A stretch of DNA of 12,033 nucleotides from Caryophanales bacterium UBA5632. Lineage in GTDB: Bacteria; Bacillota_I; Bacilli_A; Izemoplasmatales; Hujiaoplasmataceae. Below are positions 6,580 through 12,033 of this stretch, piece after piece. Within the stretch, counting starts at the first letter, position 1, and the number at the start of each line of letters is the position of its first letter. Made by a program: the position numbers and the translations under genes. The notes beneath the pieces were generated by a model. It saw nothing but the letters and a program-made list of their open reading frames with translations, did not search any database and was not told the origin of the DNA. The stretch spans positions 1 through 12,033 of the forward strand of contig DIJY01000040.1 of NCBI GenBank assembly GCA_002421405.1, in the 5' to 3' direction.

Positions 6580-7221
6580 TTAAATTTCAAGATAATCATA
6601 ACGTTTTTCAAGTCTTCTAAAAATTTGAACAATGAAGTAACTAATCAATAAATAGAAAGCAGAAGCCAAAATAAAGGGCGAGATTGTAAAATCTCTTGAG
6701 ACAATTTCTTTGACGCTTCGCATTAAATCTGATATTGCAATGACAGTGACTAATGCTGTATCTTTGATTAACGTAATGACCTCATTTGATAAGACTGGGA
6801 ATTGAATCCGAATGGCTTGCGGTAAGATAATATGACGGTATGTTTGAAAAGATGATGCGCCCATCATCTGAGCACTTTCAAATTGGTCTTTGGGGAGACT
6901 TTCAATGCCGGCGCGAATGATTTCGACAAAATAGGCACTGTAATTGATGATGAATCCGACATAGGCGACCGTCATTCGGTTGACATTGATGCCAATAAAA
7001 GGCAAGCCATACATGAATAAGAAGAGTTGTAACATCAAAGGTGTTCCCCGAAAGAACCAGGTATAAATCGAGATGATTTTCTTTAAGAATTGATTGGAGC
7101 GTTGTCCAATCGATAGGATAATCCCGATTGGAAATGAAACCAGTAAGGTTACAAGAAAGACGCTTAATGAAATCAAAGCGCCTTTCGTCAGATATTGAGT
7201 CACTTCAATTAAATAAGACAT
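6580..7221 (-). CDS. Polar amino-acid ABC transporter permease (HisM/GlnP type)
   Basis: A 213-residue inner-membrane permease that forms the channel of an amino-acid importer. Hydrophobic segments lie near residues 15-38, 60-78, 83-105, 140-165 and 180-200. The family signature FRGTPLMLQ (57-65) is present. So is the EAA loop that contacts the ATPase, running from E115 through GASSFQTYRHIILPQA (121-136) with its invariant Gly at 121. Length is normal for the family. Its ATG overlaps the TAA of the upstream receptor gene by one base (TAATG), so the two are translationally coupled; AGGA in the receptor 3' end is the ribosome site. A single permease implies a homodimeric channel. No ATP-binding subunit follows: the operon ends at a strong terminator. 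The exact amino acid cannot be told. Confidence 0.93.
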   Translation of the reverse strand: MSYLIEVTQYLTKGALISLSVFLVTLLVSFPIGIILSIGQRSNQFLKKIISIYTWFFRGTPLMLQLFLFMYGLPFIGINVNRMTVAYVGFIINYSAYFVEIIRAGIESLPKDQFESAQMMGASSFQTYRHIILPQAIRIQFPVLSNEVITLIKDTALVTVIAISDLMRSVKEIVSRDFTISPFILASAFYLLISYFIVQIFRRLEKRYDYLEI

Positions 7222-8009
7222 TATCCTAAAAAGATATCCTCATTAAACCATTTAATGGATATTTCTGCCGCCGTTCCATCTAATATCATCTCAGCGAGTA
7301 CTTGGTTAATTTGATCGCGAATGCTATCAGATTCTAAACGAAAACCAACGCCATATGTTTCAGAACCAAAGTTTTCGCTTGCGACTTTATAATCACCCAC
7401 TGATTGACTAATGATATAACGACCCATGATTTCATCGATGACGACTGCATCAATGGTTCCGTTTTTTAGTTCTAATAAGGCTTGATTGTATTGATCATAT
7501 TTAAGGTATTCTCCTAAATTATTCACAATGGCATTGGCATCAACGGCTTCTTGAGCAGCACTGCTGATTTGAACACCCAATTTTTTACCTGTTAAGTCAC
7601 TGATTAAATCAATGGAAGAATCTGATTTCACCATCACCATTTGCGTATTCGCAATATAAGGATTAGAAAAGATCATTTCTTCCAGTCTTGATTCCGTAAT
7701 CGTTAAACCATTCCAAATCATATCGATGGTTCCACTGTTTAGTTCTAAGACTTTCGCATCCCAATCAATCGGTTGAAAACGGACTTCAACGCCTAATCTA
7801 AGACCAACTTCTTTCGCTAAATCCACATCAAATCCAACGAGATTGCCACCATTATCTCTAAATCCCATCGGAGCGAAGGTATCATCTAATCCAACGATCA
7901 TATACCCTCTTTCTTCAATCTTTTCCCACGTGTTAATCACGCTTTTATTGCAACCTGTCACAACCAATAACGATAACAACATAACACTTAAAACGATTAA
8001 TTTTCTCAA
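7221..8009 (-). CDS. Amino-acid ABC transporter substrate-binding lipoprotein
   Basis: A type II periplasmic-binding fold (SBP_bac_3), 262 residues. It begins MRKLIVLSVMLLSLL followed by the lipobox VVTGC (lipidated Cys20), so it is tethered outside the membrane. Family marks are GLDDTFAPMGFRD, FDVDLAKEVGLRLG, IWNGLTITESR (substrate-contacting) and GVGFR near the C-terminus. I chose the TTG at 8009-8007. The ribosome site AGAGGTGA sits 6 nt before it, and the peptide then starts exactly like a signal sequence. The in-frame ATG at 8030 would add seven residues with no ribosome site, and it lies only 2 bases from the -10 box, upstream of the expected transcript start. It binds a polar amino acid (Gln, Arg/Lys or cystine are all possible) and passes it to the permease encoded next. 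Confidence 0.92.
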   Translation of the reverse strand: MRKLIVLSVMLLSLLVVTGCNKSVINTWEKIEERGYMIVGLDDTFAPMGFRDNGGNLVGFDVDLAKEVGLRLGVEVRFQPIDWDAKVLELNSGTIDMIWNGLTITESRLEEMIFSNPYIANTQMVMVKSDSSIDLISDLTGKKLGVQISSAAQEAVDANAIVNNLGEYLKYDQYNQALLELKNGTIDAVVIDEIMGRYIISQSVGDYKVASENFGSETYGVGFRLESDSIRDQINQVLAEMILDGTAAEISIKWFNEDIFLG

Positions 8010-8031
8010 TTTTATTTCACCTCTGCCCATT

Positions 8032-8060
8032 ATTATATTTTATCGCTTTATCATTGTAAA
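8032..8060 (-). promoter_or_regulatory. Strong sigma-A promoter of the amino-acid importer operon
   Basis: On the minus strand: TTTACA (8060-8055, 5/6), a 17-nt spacer, and a perfect TATAAT (8037-8032). Transcription should begin near 8025, leaving a leader of about 16 nt that contains the ribosome site of the TTG-started receptor gene. Confidence 0.8.
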
Positions 8061-8084
8061 GTGTTAAATTAATGAAAACGGTAT

Positions 8085-8117
8085 CAAAGAAAAGAGGTGC
8101 TCTCAATGAGCACCCCT
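8085..8117 (-). terminator. Intrinsic terminator of the YerC-like gene
   Basis: The inverted arms 8093-8102 (AGAGGTGCTC) and 8108-8117 (GAGCACCCCT) pair over 10 positions, nine canonical plus one G-U in the minus-strand transcript, with a 5-nt loop. In that direction the stem is followed by TTTCTTTG. It lies 18 bp past the yerC-like stop and insulates that gene from the importer operon on the same strand. Confidence 0.75.
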
Positions 8118-8134
8118 TAAATATAAATATTTAA

Positions 8135-8428
8135 TTATTTTTGTGATATTTTATTAAAATAGAGGTGATATCCCTCAGCCCCATAAACAAGGGATTTATT
8201 GACCCTTGAAATCGTTGCGGTTGATGCTTTTGTTTCAGTAACGATTTCAGTATAGGGTTTTTTGTCTTTCAACATCTTCGCCACTTTCAAGCGTTGCGCC
8301 ATATCTAAAATCTCTTTGACGGTGCATAAGTCCTCAAAGAAGCGGTAGCATTCTTCCTTTGTGTCTAGCGTTAAGATTGCTTCATATAAATGATCAATAT
8401 CTAAATTCCCAAATTTTGATTGATACAT
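8135..8428 (-). CDS. YerC/YecD-family TrpR-like DNA-binding protein
   Basis: A 97-residue helical protein that closely fits the YerC/YecD family, relatives of the Trp repressor. Residues 15-50 carry the conserved LYEAILTLDTKEECYRFFEDLCTV-type start with EILDMAQRL. Residues 57-79 form the helix-turn-helix PYTEIVTETKASTATISRVNKSL, where the A-S-T-A-T-I-S-R recognition helix is diagnostic. The C-terminus GAEGYHLYF is also typical. Regulated genes of this family are poorly known. In Bacillus the gene sits next to pcrA/ligA, but here none of those is present. The ribosome site GTGAGGCGA precedes the ATG, there is an extended -10 promoter, and a private terminator closes the unit. Confidence 0.92.
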   Translation of the reverse strand: MYQSKFGNLDIDHLYEAILTLDTKEECYRFFEDLCTVKEILDMAQRLKVAKMLKDKKPYTEIVTETKASTATISRVNKSLVYGAEGYHLYFNKISQK

Positions 8429-8449
8429 AATATCGCCTCACTTTACTCT

Positions 8450-8458
8450 ATTATATCA
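8450..8458 (-). promoter_or_regulatory. TG-extended -10 promoter of the YerC-like gene
   Basis: Read on the minus strand, 8458-8450 is TGATATAAT, a perfect -10 with TG extension. No good -35 exists at normal spacing, as expected for this promoter class. The leader is about 15 nt. Confidence 0.65.
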
Positions 8459-8677
8459 TTAAATCGCTAAATCAATATTAATTGATAATATCACACATAA
8501 AAATTGATGCGTCGACGATTACGATGCGTTAGAAATCAATTCATCATTGATTAAACTTGTTTTTACAACGTGAATTCGAATAATAAATATTATTATTTAA
8601 AAAATGGTTGTCAGTTACGCAACATAATGATACAAATATTTGATTTTTATTGATATACTTTAATTTAATGAAAATAA
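8459..8677. other. Intergenic AT-rich stretch with small repeats
   Basis: No gene is visible between the yerC-like promoter and the cyclase promoter. Three small symmetric or repeated elements occur. The first is a direct repeat GATGCGT at 8506-8512 and 8523-8529 (17-bp period). The second is an inverted repeat AATCAAT/ATTGATT at 8534-8540 and 8546-8552. The third is an inverted repeat AATAATA/TATTATT at 8579-8585 and 8588-8594. Any of them could be a regulator site or chance in AT-rich DNA. Confidence 0.35.
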
Positions 8678-8686
8678 TGGTATAAT
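8678..8686 (+). promoter_or_regulatory. TG-extended -10 promoter of the diguanylate cyclase gene
   Basis: TGGTATAAT: a perfect TATAAT (8681-8686) with a TG extension and no good -35. Transcription near 8693 leaves a leader of about 57 nt. Confidence 0.6.
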
Positions 8687-8749
8687 ACACCTAATCAATT
8701 TTTATCTTGATTTCAAATAATGACAAATTTCATCAAATGGAGGACTATC

Positions 8750-10876
8750 ATGAGCGAGCAAAAAATCATTGAACAATCGAAACTTGAATACGTTGAATCC
8801 TTAATTTCAAAAGCATCTGACGCCGAACAAAGAAACACCGAAGAAGCTTTGACGCTCGCAAATGAAGCCTTAGAATTATCCAAAAAATATGGATTTATCA
8901 AACTCGAAGCGAGAAGTTTATTAAGAATTGGCCGTTGTCATTGGATTAACAGCAATTTTAATGAAGCGATTGATTTTTTAGGTCAAGCGTTAGACATTTC
9001 TGATAAAATTCAAGAAATCCATACCAAAGTTGAAGCTTTGATTGGTCTTGGCAATGTTTATATTACAATGGAACTATTAGACCAAGCAATGACGCATTAC
9101 CACAACGCTTTAAATATGGCGATGGATCATGGTTATGGCGAATTAGAATCCAAAATTCTAAATAACATTGGAACAATGCATGAAGATTTGAAAAATTATC
9201 CGGTTGCTTTGGATTACTATCAAAAGTGTTTGGAAAAATCAATCGAAATCGATGATCAATACGCCATCGCTATTGCGAATGTCAATATGGGAAACGTTCA
9301 CTTGAGTTTAGATAAATTAGAAGAAGCAAGGGAATATATCCTTAAAGCGATTAGTTATGGCATTGAAAATCGTAAAATCTTATTATTAGCCCATTCTTAC
9401 CATTCGATGGGGAGAATTTATCAAAAGCACCAAGATTATAAGCAAAGCATCAAATATTTAATGTTAGGGGTCGATGAAGCGACCGATTGCAAAGATTTAG
9501 TCATTTTATTCCGAATTTACATTGAACTGGCTTTATCTTATGACTATAACAACGACTATCATAATGCGCTTGAATACTATTTAAAAGCGTTAGATTTATC
9601 AAATCAAATTGGCATGGATGAATTAATGCCAAGGATTTATGAACAACTGGCAGTATTTTATGAAAGACATGATAAACATGAATTGTCATTCCAATACTAT
9701 CGCGATTTTCATCAAGCGAGTAAAATCGTTGAAGAAAACCGAAGAAAAGAACGCATCAATAGTATCGACTTTCAATCGAAATTATCAGAATCTTTAGAAG
9801 AAACAAAGATATACCGTCAACTTTCGAACGAATTAAGAAAAAGCTATCAACAAATGCATGTCTTGAGTAACATCGGACAAGCGATGACCTCAACGCATGT
9901 ATTAAGTGATATTTTTGAACAACTCTACGAAAACGTTAATTTGTTAATGACGGCCGAAAGTGTCGGCGTTGGATTATTTGATGAAAGCATCAATGGACTG
10001 CGGTTTGATTTGTTCATCGAAAAAGGGAAGATGCTTGATAGTTTCACCCTCTCGCTCGACAACACGAAAAGCTATCATGTTTGGAGTTATTTAAATAATC
10101 AAACGATTAAAATCAACGATATCGAAAAAGAATATAAAAAATACATCAAAGGCCTTGCGAATACCAGAGGCGACTTAATGTATTCGGCAATGTACGCACC
10201 GTTAATGTGTGAAGGGGAAGTCATCGGTGTCTTTAGTATCCAAGCCAAACAAAAAAACACCTATACTGATTCGCATAAAGACTTACTTCAAACCCTTGCT
10301 TCTTATCTCGCTATTGCGATTAAAAATGCGATTAAATCAAAAGAATTAGCAAAATTAAATGAAAAATTAAAAGGATTATCCGAACAAGATGGTTTAACGA
10401 CCATTCCAAACCGCCGGTTATTTGACATGATGTATGACCGGTTATGGAATGAAGCCATTGATAACAAAGAATCTTTGTCGATCCTGATGATTGACGTCGA
10501 TAACTTCAAAGACTTTAATGATAACTATGGCCATTTGACTGGTGATGAAGTCATCAAAAAAGTTGCGGCCCTCTTATCTCAAGAACGAAGAGATCATTAT
10601 GATTTCGTCGCGCGTTATGGCGGCGATGAATTTGTCATGTTATTACCGAATTGTTCTCTAGAAGAAGCGGATCAATTCGCGAATCAAGTGAGAGAAGCTG
10701 TCATTCGTTTAAACGATGATCTCAGTAACAAGATTCGGATTGCGGTATCGATTGGCGTTTCAGCCACGAAACCAAGCGCCCAAAAAACAAAAGATCGATT
10801 CTTGAGCATTGCGGATACCCAACTCTATATCAGTAAGGCCAATGGCAAGAATCGTGTGACATCACTCGATTATTAA
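8750..10876 (+). CDS. TPR-GAF-GGDEF diguanylate cyclase
   Basis: A 708-residue cytoplasmic protein with no signal peptide or membrane helix. Residues about 25-325 hold seven to eight tetratricopeptide repeats (examples LGNVYITMELLDQA, MGNVHLSLDKLEEA, LALSYDYNNDYHNA), a protein-binding scaffold. A coiled linker (326-375) follows, then a GAF-like ligand domain (about 376-530) and a GGDEF domain (545-705). The catalytic parts look intact: metal-binding IDVDNFKDFND (D582, D584) and RYGGDEF, with GGDEF at 624-628. It should make cyclic di-GMP from two GTP. The I-site RxxD five residues before GGDEF is not in register: DHYD stands there, with an Arg one position too early. Feedback inhibition may therefore be weak or absent. 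Start at 8750: TGGAGGA (8739-8745) precedes this ATG, while an in-frame ATG at 8720 has no such site. No EAL or PilZ partner is in the window. Confidence 0.93.
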   Translation: MSEQKIIEQSKLEYVESLISKASDAEQRNTEEALTLANEALELSKKYGFIKLEARSLLRIGRCHWINSNFNEAIDFLGQALDISDKIQEIHTKVEALIGLGNVYITMELLDQAMTHYHNALNMAMDHGYGELESKILNNIGTMHEDLKNYPVALDYYQKCLEKSIEIDDQYAIAIANVNMGNVHLSLDKLEEAREYILKAISYGIENRKILLLAHSYHSMGRIYQKHQDYKQSIKYLMLGVDEATDCKDLVILFRIYIELALSYDYNNDYHNALEYYLKALDLSNQIGMDELMPRIYEQLAVFYERHDKHELSFQYYRDFHQASKIVEENRRKERINSIDFQSKLSESLEETKIYRQLSNELRKSYQQMHVLSNIGQAMTSTHVLSDIFEQLYENVNLLMTAESVGVGLFDESINGLRFDLFIEKGKMLDSFTLSLDNTKSYHVWSYLNNQTIKINDIEKEYKKYIKGLANTRGDLMYSAMYAPLMCEGEVIGVFSIQAKQKNTYTDSHKDLLQTLASYLAIAIKNAIKSKELAKLNEKLKGLSEQDGLTTIPNRRLFDMMYDRLWNEAIDNKESLSILMIDVDNFKDFNDNYGHLTGDEVIKKVAALLSQERRDHYDFVARYGGDEFVMLLPNCSLEEADQFANQVREAVIRLNDDLSNKIRIAVSIGVSATKPSAQKTKDRFLSIADTQLYISKANGKNRVTSLDY

Positions 10877-10895
10877 TATCACTCATTCACAACCG

Positions 10896-10922
10896 AACAG
10901 GCACAATTTTGTGCCTGTTTTT
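10896..10922 (+). terminator. Intrinsic terminator of the diguanylate cyclase gene
   Basis: AACAGGCAC (10896-10904) and GTGCCTGTT (10911-10919) form a perfect 9-bp stem with loop AATTTT, followed directly by a T run to 10922. It starts 20 bp after the stop codon. Confidence 0.92.
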
Positions 10923-10990
10923 GATTGAATTCAACGATTCAACAATATTTTTCTCGATTAAGTTTTTAAAAAAGAAGTCATAATAACGCG

Positions 10991-11004
10991 TGTAAGCGCT
11001 AACT
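10991..11004 (+). promoter_or_regulatory. Distal cre (CcpA) site candidate
   Basis: TGTAAGCGCTAACT fits the Bacillus catabolite-responsive element consensus TGWAARCGYTWNCW at every position. It lies in the otherwise gene-free 10923-11231 stretch, about 240 bp before the leucine dehydrogenase ATG. Only a weak CATAAT -10-like hexamer (10979-10984), without a matching -35, is next to it. Confidence 0.55.
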
Positions 11005-11098
11005 GAAACATTTTGATAGAAAAACAATCAATATTCATGAATGAAAAGCAAAGCATATTCATCAAAATATCGAATTTATCGAAAACATTAAAAACTAA

Positions 11099-11128
11099 TG
11101 AGTTATATATAACTCAACGCTTTTTTTT
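11099..11128. promoter_or_regulatory. Perfect 18-bp palindrome followed by a T run
   Basis: 11099-11116 reads the same on both strands (TGAGTTATA then TATAACTCA). ACGC and eight T (11121-11128) follow, and a second eight-T run is at 11140-11147. It could be a weak terminator of a leader transcript, since the 4-nt gap before the T run is unfavourable, or an operator upstream of the leucine dehydrogenase promoter. Confidence 0.4.
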
Positions 11129-11149
11129 CATTTTATGACTTTTTTTTCT

Positions 11150-11177
11150 TTGAGTTCTATTGACCGAGTGATATAAT
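11150..11177 (+). promoter_or_regulatory. Promoter of the leucine dehydrogenase gene
   Basis: TTGAGT (11150-11155, 4/6), a 16-nt spacer, and a perfect TATAAT (11172-11177) with a TG extension at 11169-11170. The transcript should start near 11184, which places the proximal cre site on the start point. The TTGACC at 11160 is only 6 nt from the -10 and cannot be its -35. Confidence 0.65.
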
Positions 11178-11181
11178 ATTG

Positions 11182-11196
11182 TTGGAAGCGTTTTCA
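11182..11196 (+). promoter_or_regulatory. Proximal cre (CcpA) site on the transcription start
   Basis: TTGGAAGCGTTTTCA matches the degenerate cre consensus WTGNAANCGNWNNCW at all positions, and the stricter TGWAARCGYTWNCW at 13 of 14. Its position right after the -10 box is that of repressing cre sites, so glucose-type repression of leucine breakdown is inferred. Confidence 0.6.
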
Positions 11197-11231
11197 AGTA
11201 ACAAAATAGATAATAACCTACGGAGGGTAAC

Positions 11232-12033
11232 ATGAACAAATTTGATTACATGGAAAAACACGATTACGAACAAATAGTTTACTTCTACGACAAAACAACG
11301 GGATTAAAAGGTGTTACAGTTATTCATGACACAACACTTGGACCTGCCTTAGGCGGCACAAGAATTTGGAATTATGCTTCAGAAGAAGATGCCGTGATGG
11401 ATTGCTTAAGATTAGCTCGCGGTATGACTTATAAATCAGCGGCTGCTGGATTAAACTTAGGTGGCGGTAAAACCGTATTAATTGGCGATGCTCAAACGTG
11501 TAAAAGTGAAGCTTACTTTAGAGCTTTAGGCAGATACGTTCAAAGTTTAAATGGCCGTTACATTACTGCTGAAGATGTCAATACGAATACAAAAGATATG
11601 GAATTTATCCATATGGAAACCGATCATGTTGTAGGCCTTGAAGGCAGAAGCGGAAATCCTTCACCGGTCACAGCGTGGGGAGCCTTCCATGGCATTAGAG
11701 CCGCTTTAAAACATAGATTTGGCAATGATGATGTTTCTAATTACTCTTACGCGATTCAAGGGGCTGGACAAACGGGTTATTATTTAATCAACTATTTGAT
11801 TGAAGCGGGTGCTAAGAAAATTTATTTCACTGAAATTAATCAACGCCATATTCAAAGAATGGCTGAAGAACATCCACAAGTCGAGTTCGTTCCATCAAAC
11901 GATATTTACGCAATGGACGTTGATGTCTTCTGTCCTTGTGCTTTAGGTGCTGTGTTAAATGATGATACCATACCGCAAATCAAAGCACCGATTATTGCTG
12001 GTACAGCGAATAACGTTTTACAAGATGAAGATC
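11232..12033 (+). CDS. bcd: Leucine dehydrogenase (3'-truncated by window end)
   Basis: 267 codons are visible of a family that is normally about 365 residues; the frame is open at the right edge. The enzyme deaminates Leu, Val and Ile to 2-oxoacids with NAD+, the first step of branched-chain amino-acid breakdown, and can run in reverse for synthesis. Features line up with leucine dehydrogenases without gaps: GPALGGTR (37-44), the substrate-binding Lys68 in MTYK, the catalytic Lys80 in GLNLGGGK, Asp115 in ITAEDVNT, and the NAD-binding loop GAGQTG (177-182) that opens the Rossmann domain. This residue spacing favours leucine over glutamate or phenylalanine dehydrogenase. The strong ribosome site GGAGGG is at 11222-11227. 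In other Firmicutes the gene is in a bkd operon with ptb, buk and the branched-chain dehydrogenase complex; whether this holds here lies beyond the window. Two cre-like sites suggest CcpA control. Confidence 0.92.
   Translation, partial: MNKFDYMEKHDYEQIVYFYDKTTGLKGVTVIHDTTLGPALGGTRIWNYASEEDAVMDCLRLARGMTYKSAAAGLNLGGGKTVLIGDAQTCKSEAYFRALGRYVQSLNGRYITAEDVNTNTKDMEFIHMETDHVVGLEGRSGNPSPVTAWGAFHGIRAALKHRFGNDDVSNYSYAIQGAGQTGYYLINYLIEAGAKKIYFTEINQRHIQRMAEEHPQVEFVPSNDIYAMDVDVFCPCALGAVLNDDTIPQIKAPIIAGTANNVLQDED

Noticed and set aside
7843..8067. Plus-strand open frame opposite the receptor gene start
   Set aside because: It is antisense to the signal peptide and promoter of a well-supported lipoprotein gene.
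8720..8749. ATG at 8720 as the start of the diguanylate cyclase
   Set aside because: It has no ribosome site, whereas TGGAGGA sits at proper distance before ATG 8750, which begins MSEQKIIEQ.
11037..11138. 33-codon frame upstream of leucine dehydrogenase
   Set aside because: It has no ribosome site, runs through the palindrome and the T8 tract, and its tail is a poly-Phe artefact of the T run.
11160..11177. TTGACC at 11160 as -35 of the leucine dehydrogenase promoter
   Set aside because: It is only 6 nt from the TATAAT at 11172; TTGAGT at 11150 with 16 nt and the TG extension fits better.
10923..11231. T-box or other amino-acid riboswitch in the leucine dehydrogenase leader
   Set aside because: No T-box GGTGG-type motif or specifier-loop structure is seen, and the mapped promoter leaves a leader of under 60 nt.

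Overview
The window is ordinary low-GC chromosomal DNA, most likely from a Firmicute or a Mollicutes-related lineage of the Acholeplasma/Izemoplasma type. This is an inference from the AT-rich codon use, the AGGAGG-like ribosome sites, the many sigma-A promoters with TG-extended -10 boxes, and the gene families present. Trp is read from TGG in the reading frames. The nine stop codons inside the window are eight TAA and one TAG. No phage, transposon, CRISPR array, rRNA or tRNA was seen.

Layout, left to right. (1) 2-1186 (+) is the 3' part of a large hypothetical, probably surface-exposed protein whose frame runs off the left edge. It converges on a minus-strand flavodoxin-like gene (1206-1739), and the two share a hairpin. 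(2) A TetR-family repressor (minus) and an 895-residue RND/MMPL membrane transporter (plus) are divergent. Their intergenic region carries overlapping face-to-face promoters and several nested palindromes, the classic layout of a self-regulated repressor/efflux pair. (3) 5595-6554 (+) is an ATP-binding RecG-C/AlbA_2-type regulator. Its AlbA_2 domain seems to lack its core, and its own promoter sits on a palindrome. (4) A polar amino-acid ABC importer (lipoprotein receptor plus permease, minus strand, one-base overlap) has a strong promoter, but no ATPase gene is nearby. (5) A YerC/YecD TrpR-like repressor (minus). (6) A cytoplasmic TPR-GAF-GGDEF diguanylate cyclase (plus). (7) The 5' part of a leucine dehydrogenase gene (plus), cut by the right edge. 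Its 355-bp leader carries two matches to the CcpA cre operator.

The genes do not form one pathway. They are mostly monocistronic, each with its own promoter and often its own intrinsic terminator. Common themes are small-molecule sensing (TetR, TrpR-like, GAF/GGDEF, AlbA-type), membrane transport, and amino-acid uptake and catabolism. The best candidates for something undescribed are three. The first is a threefold tandem helical repeat in the second extracytoplasmic loop of the MMPL protein. The second is the shortened AlbA_2 regulator with its operator. The third is the catabolite-control architecture in front of leucine dehydrogenase.
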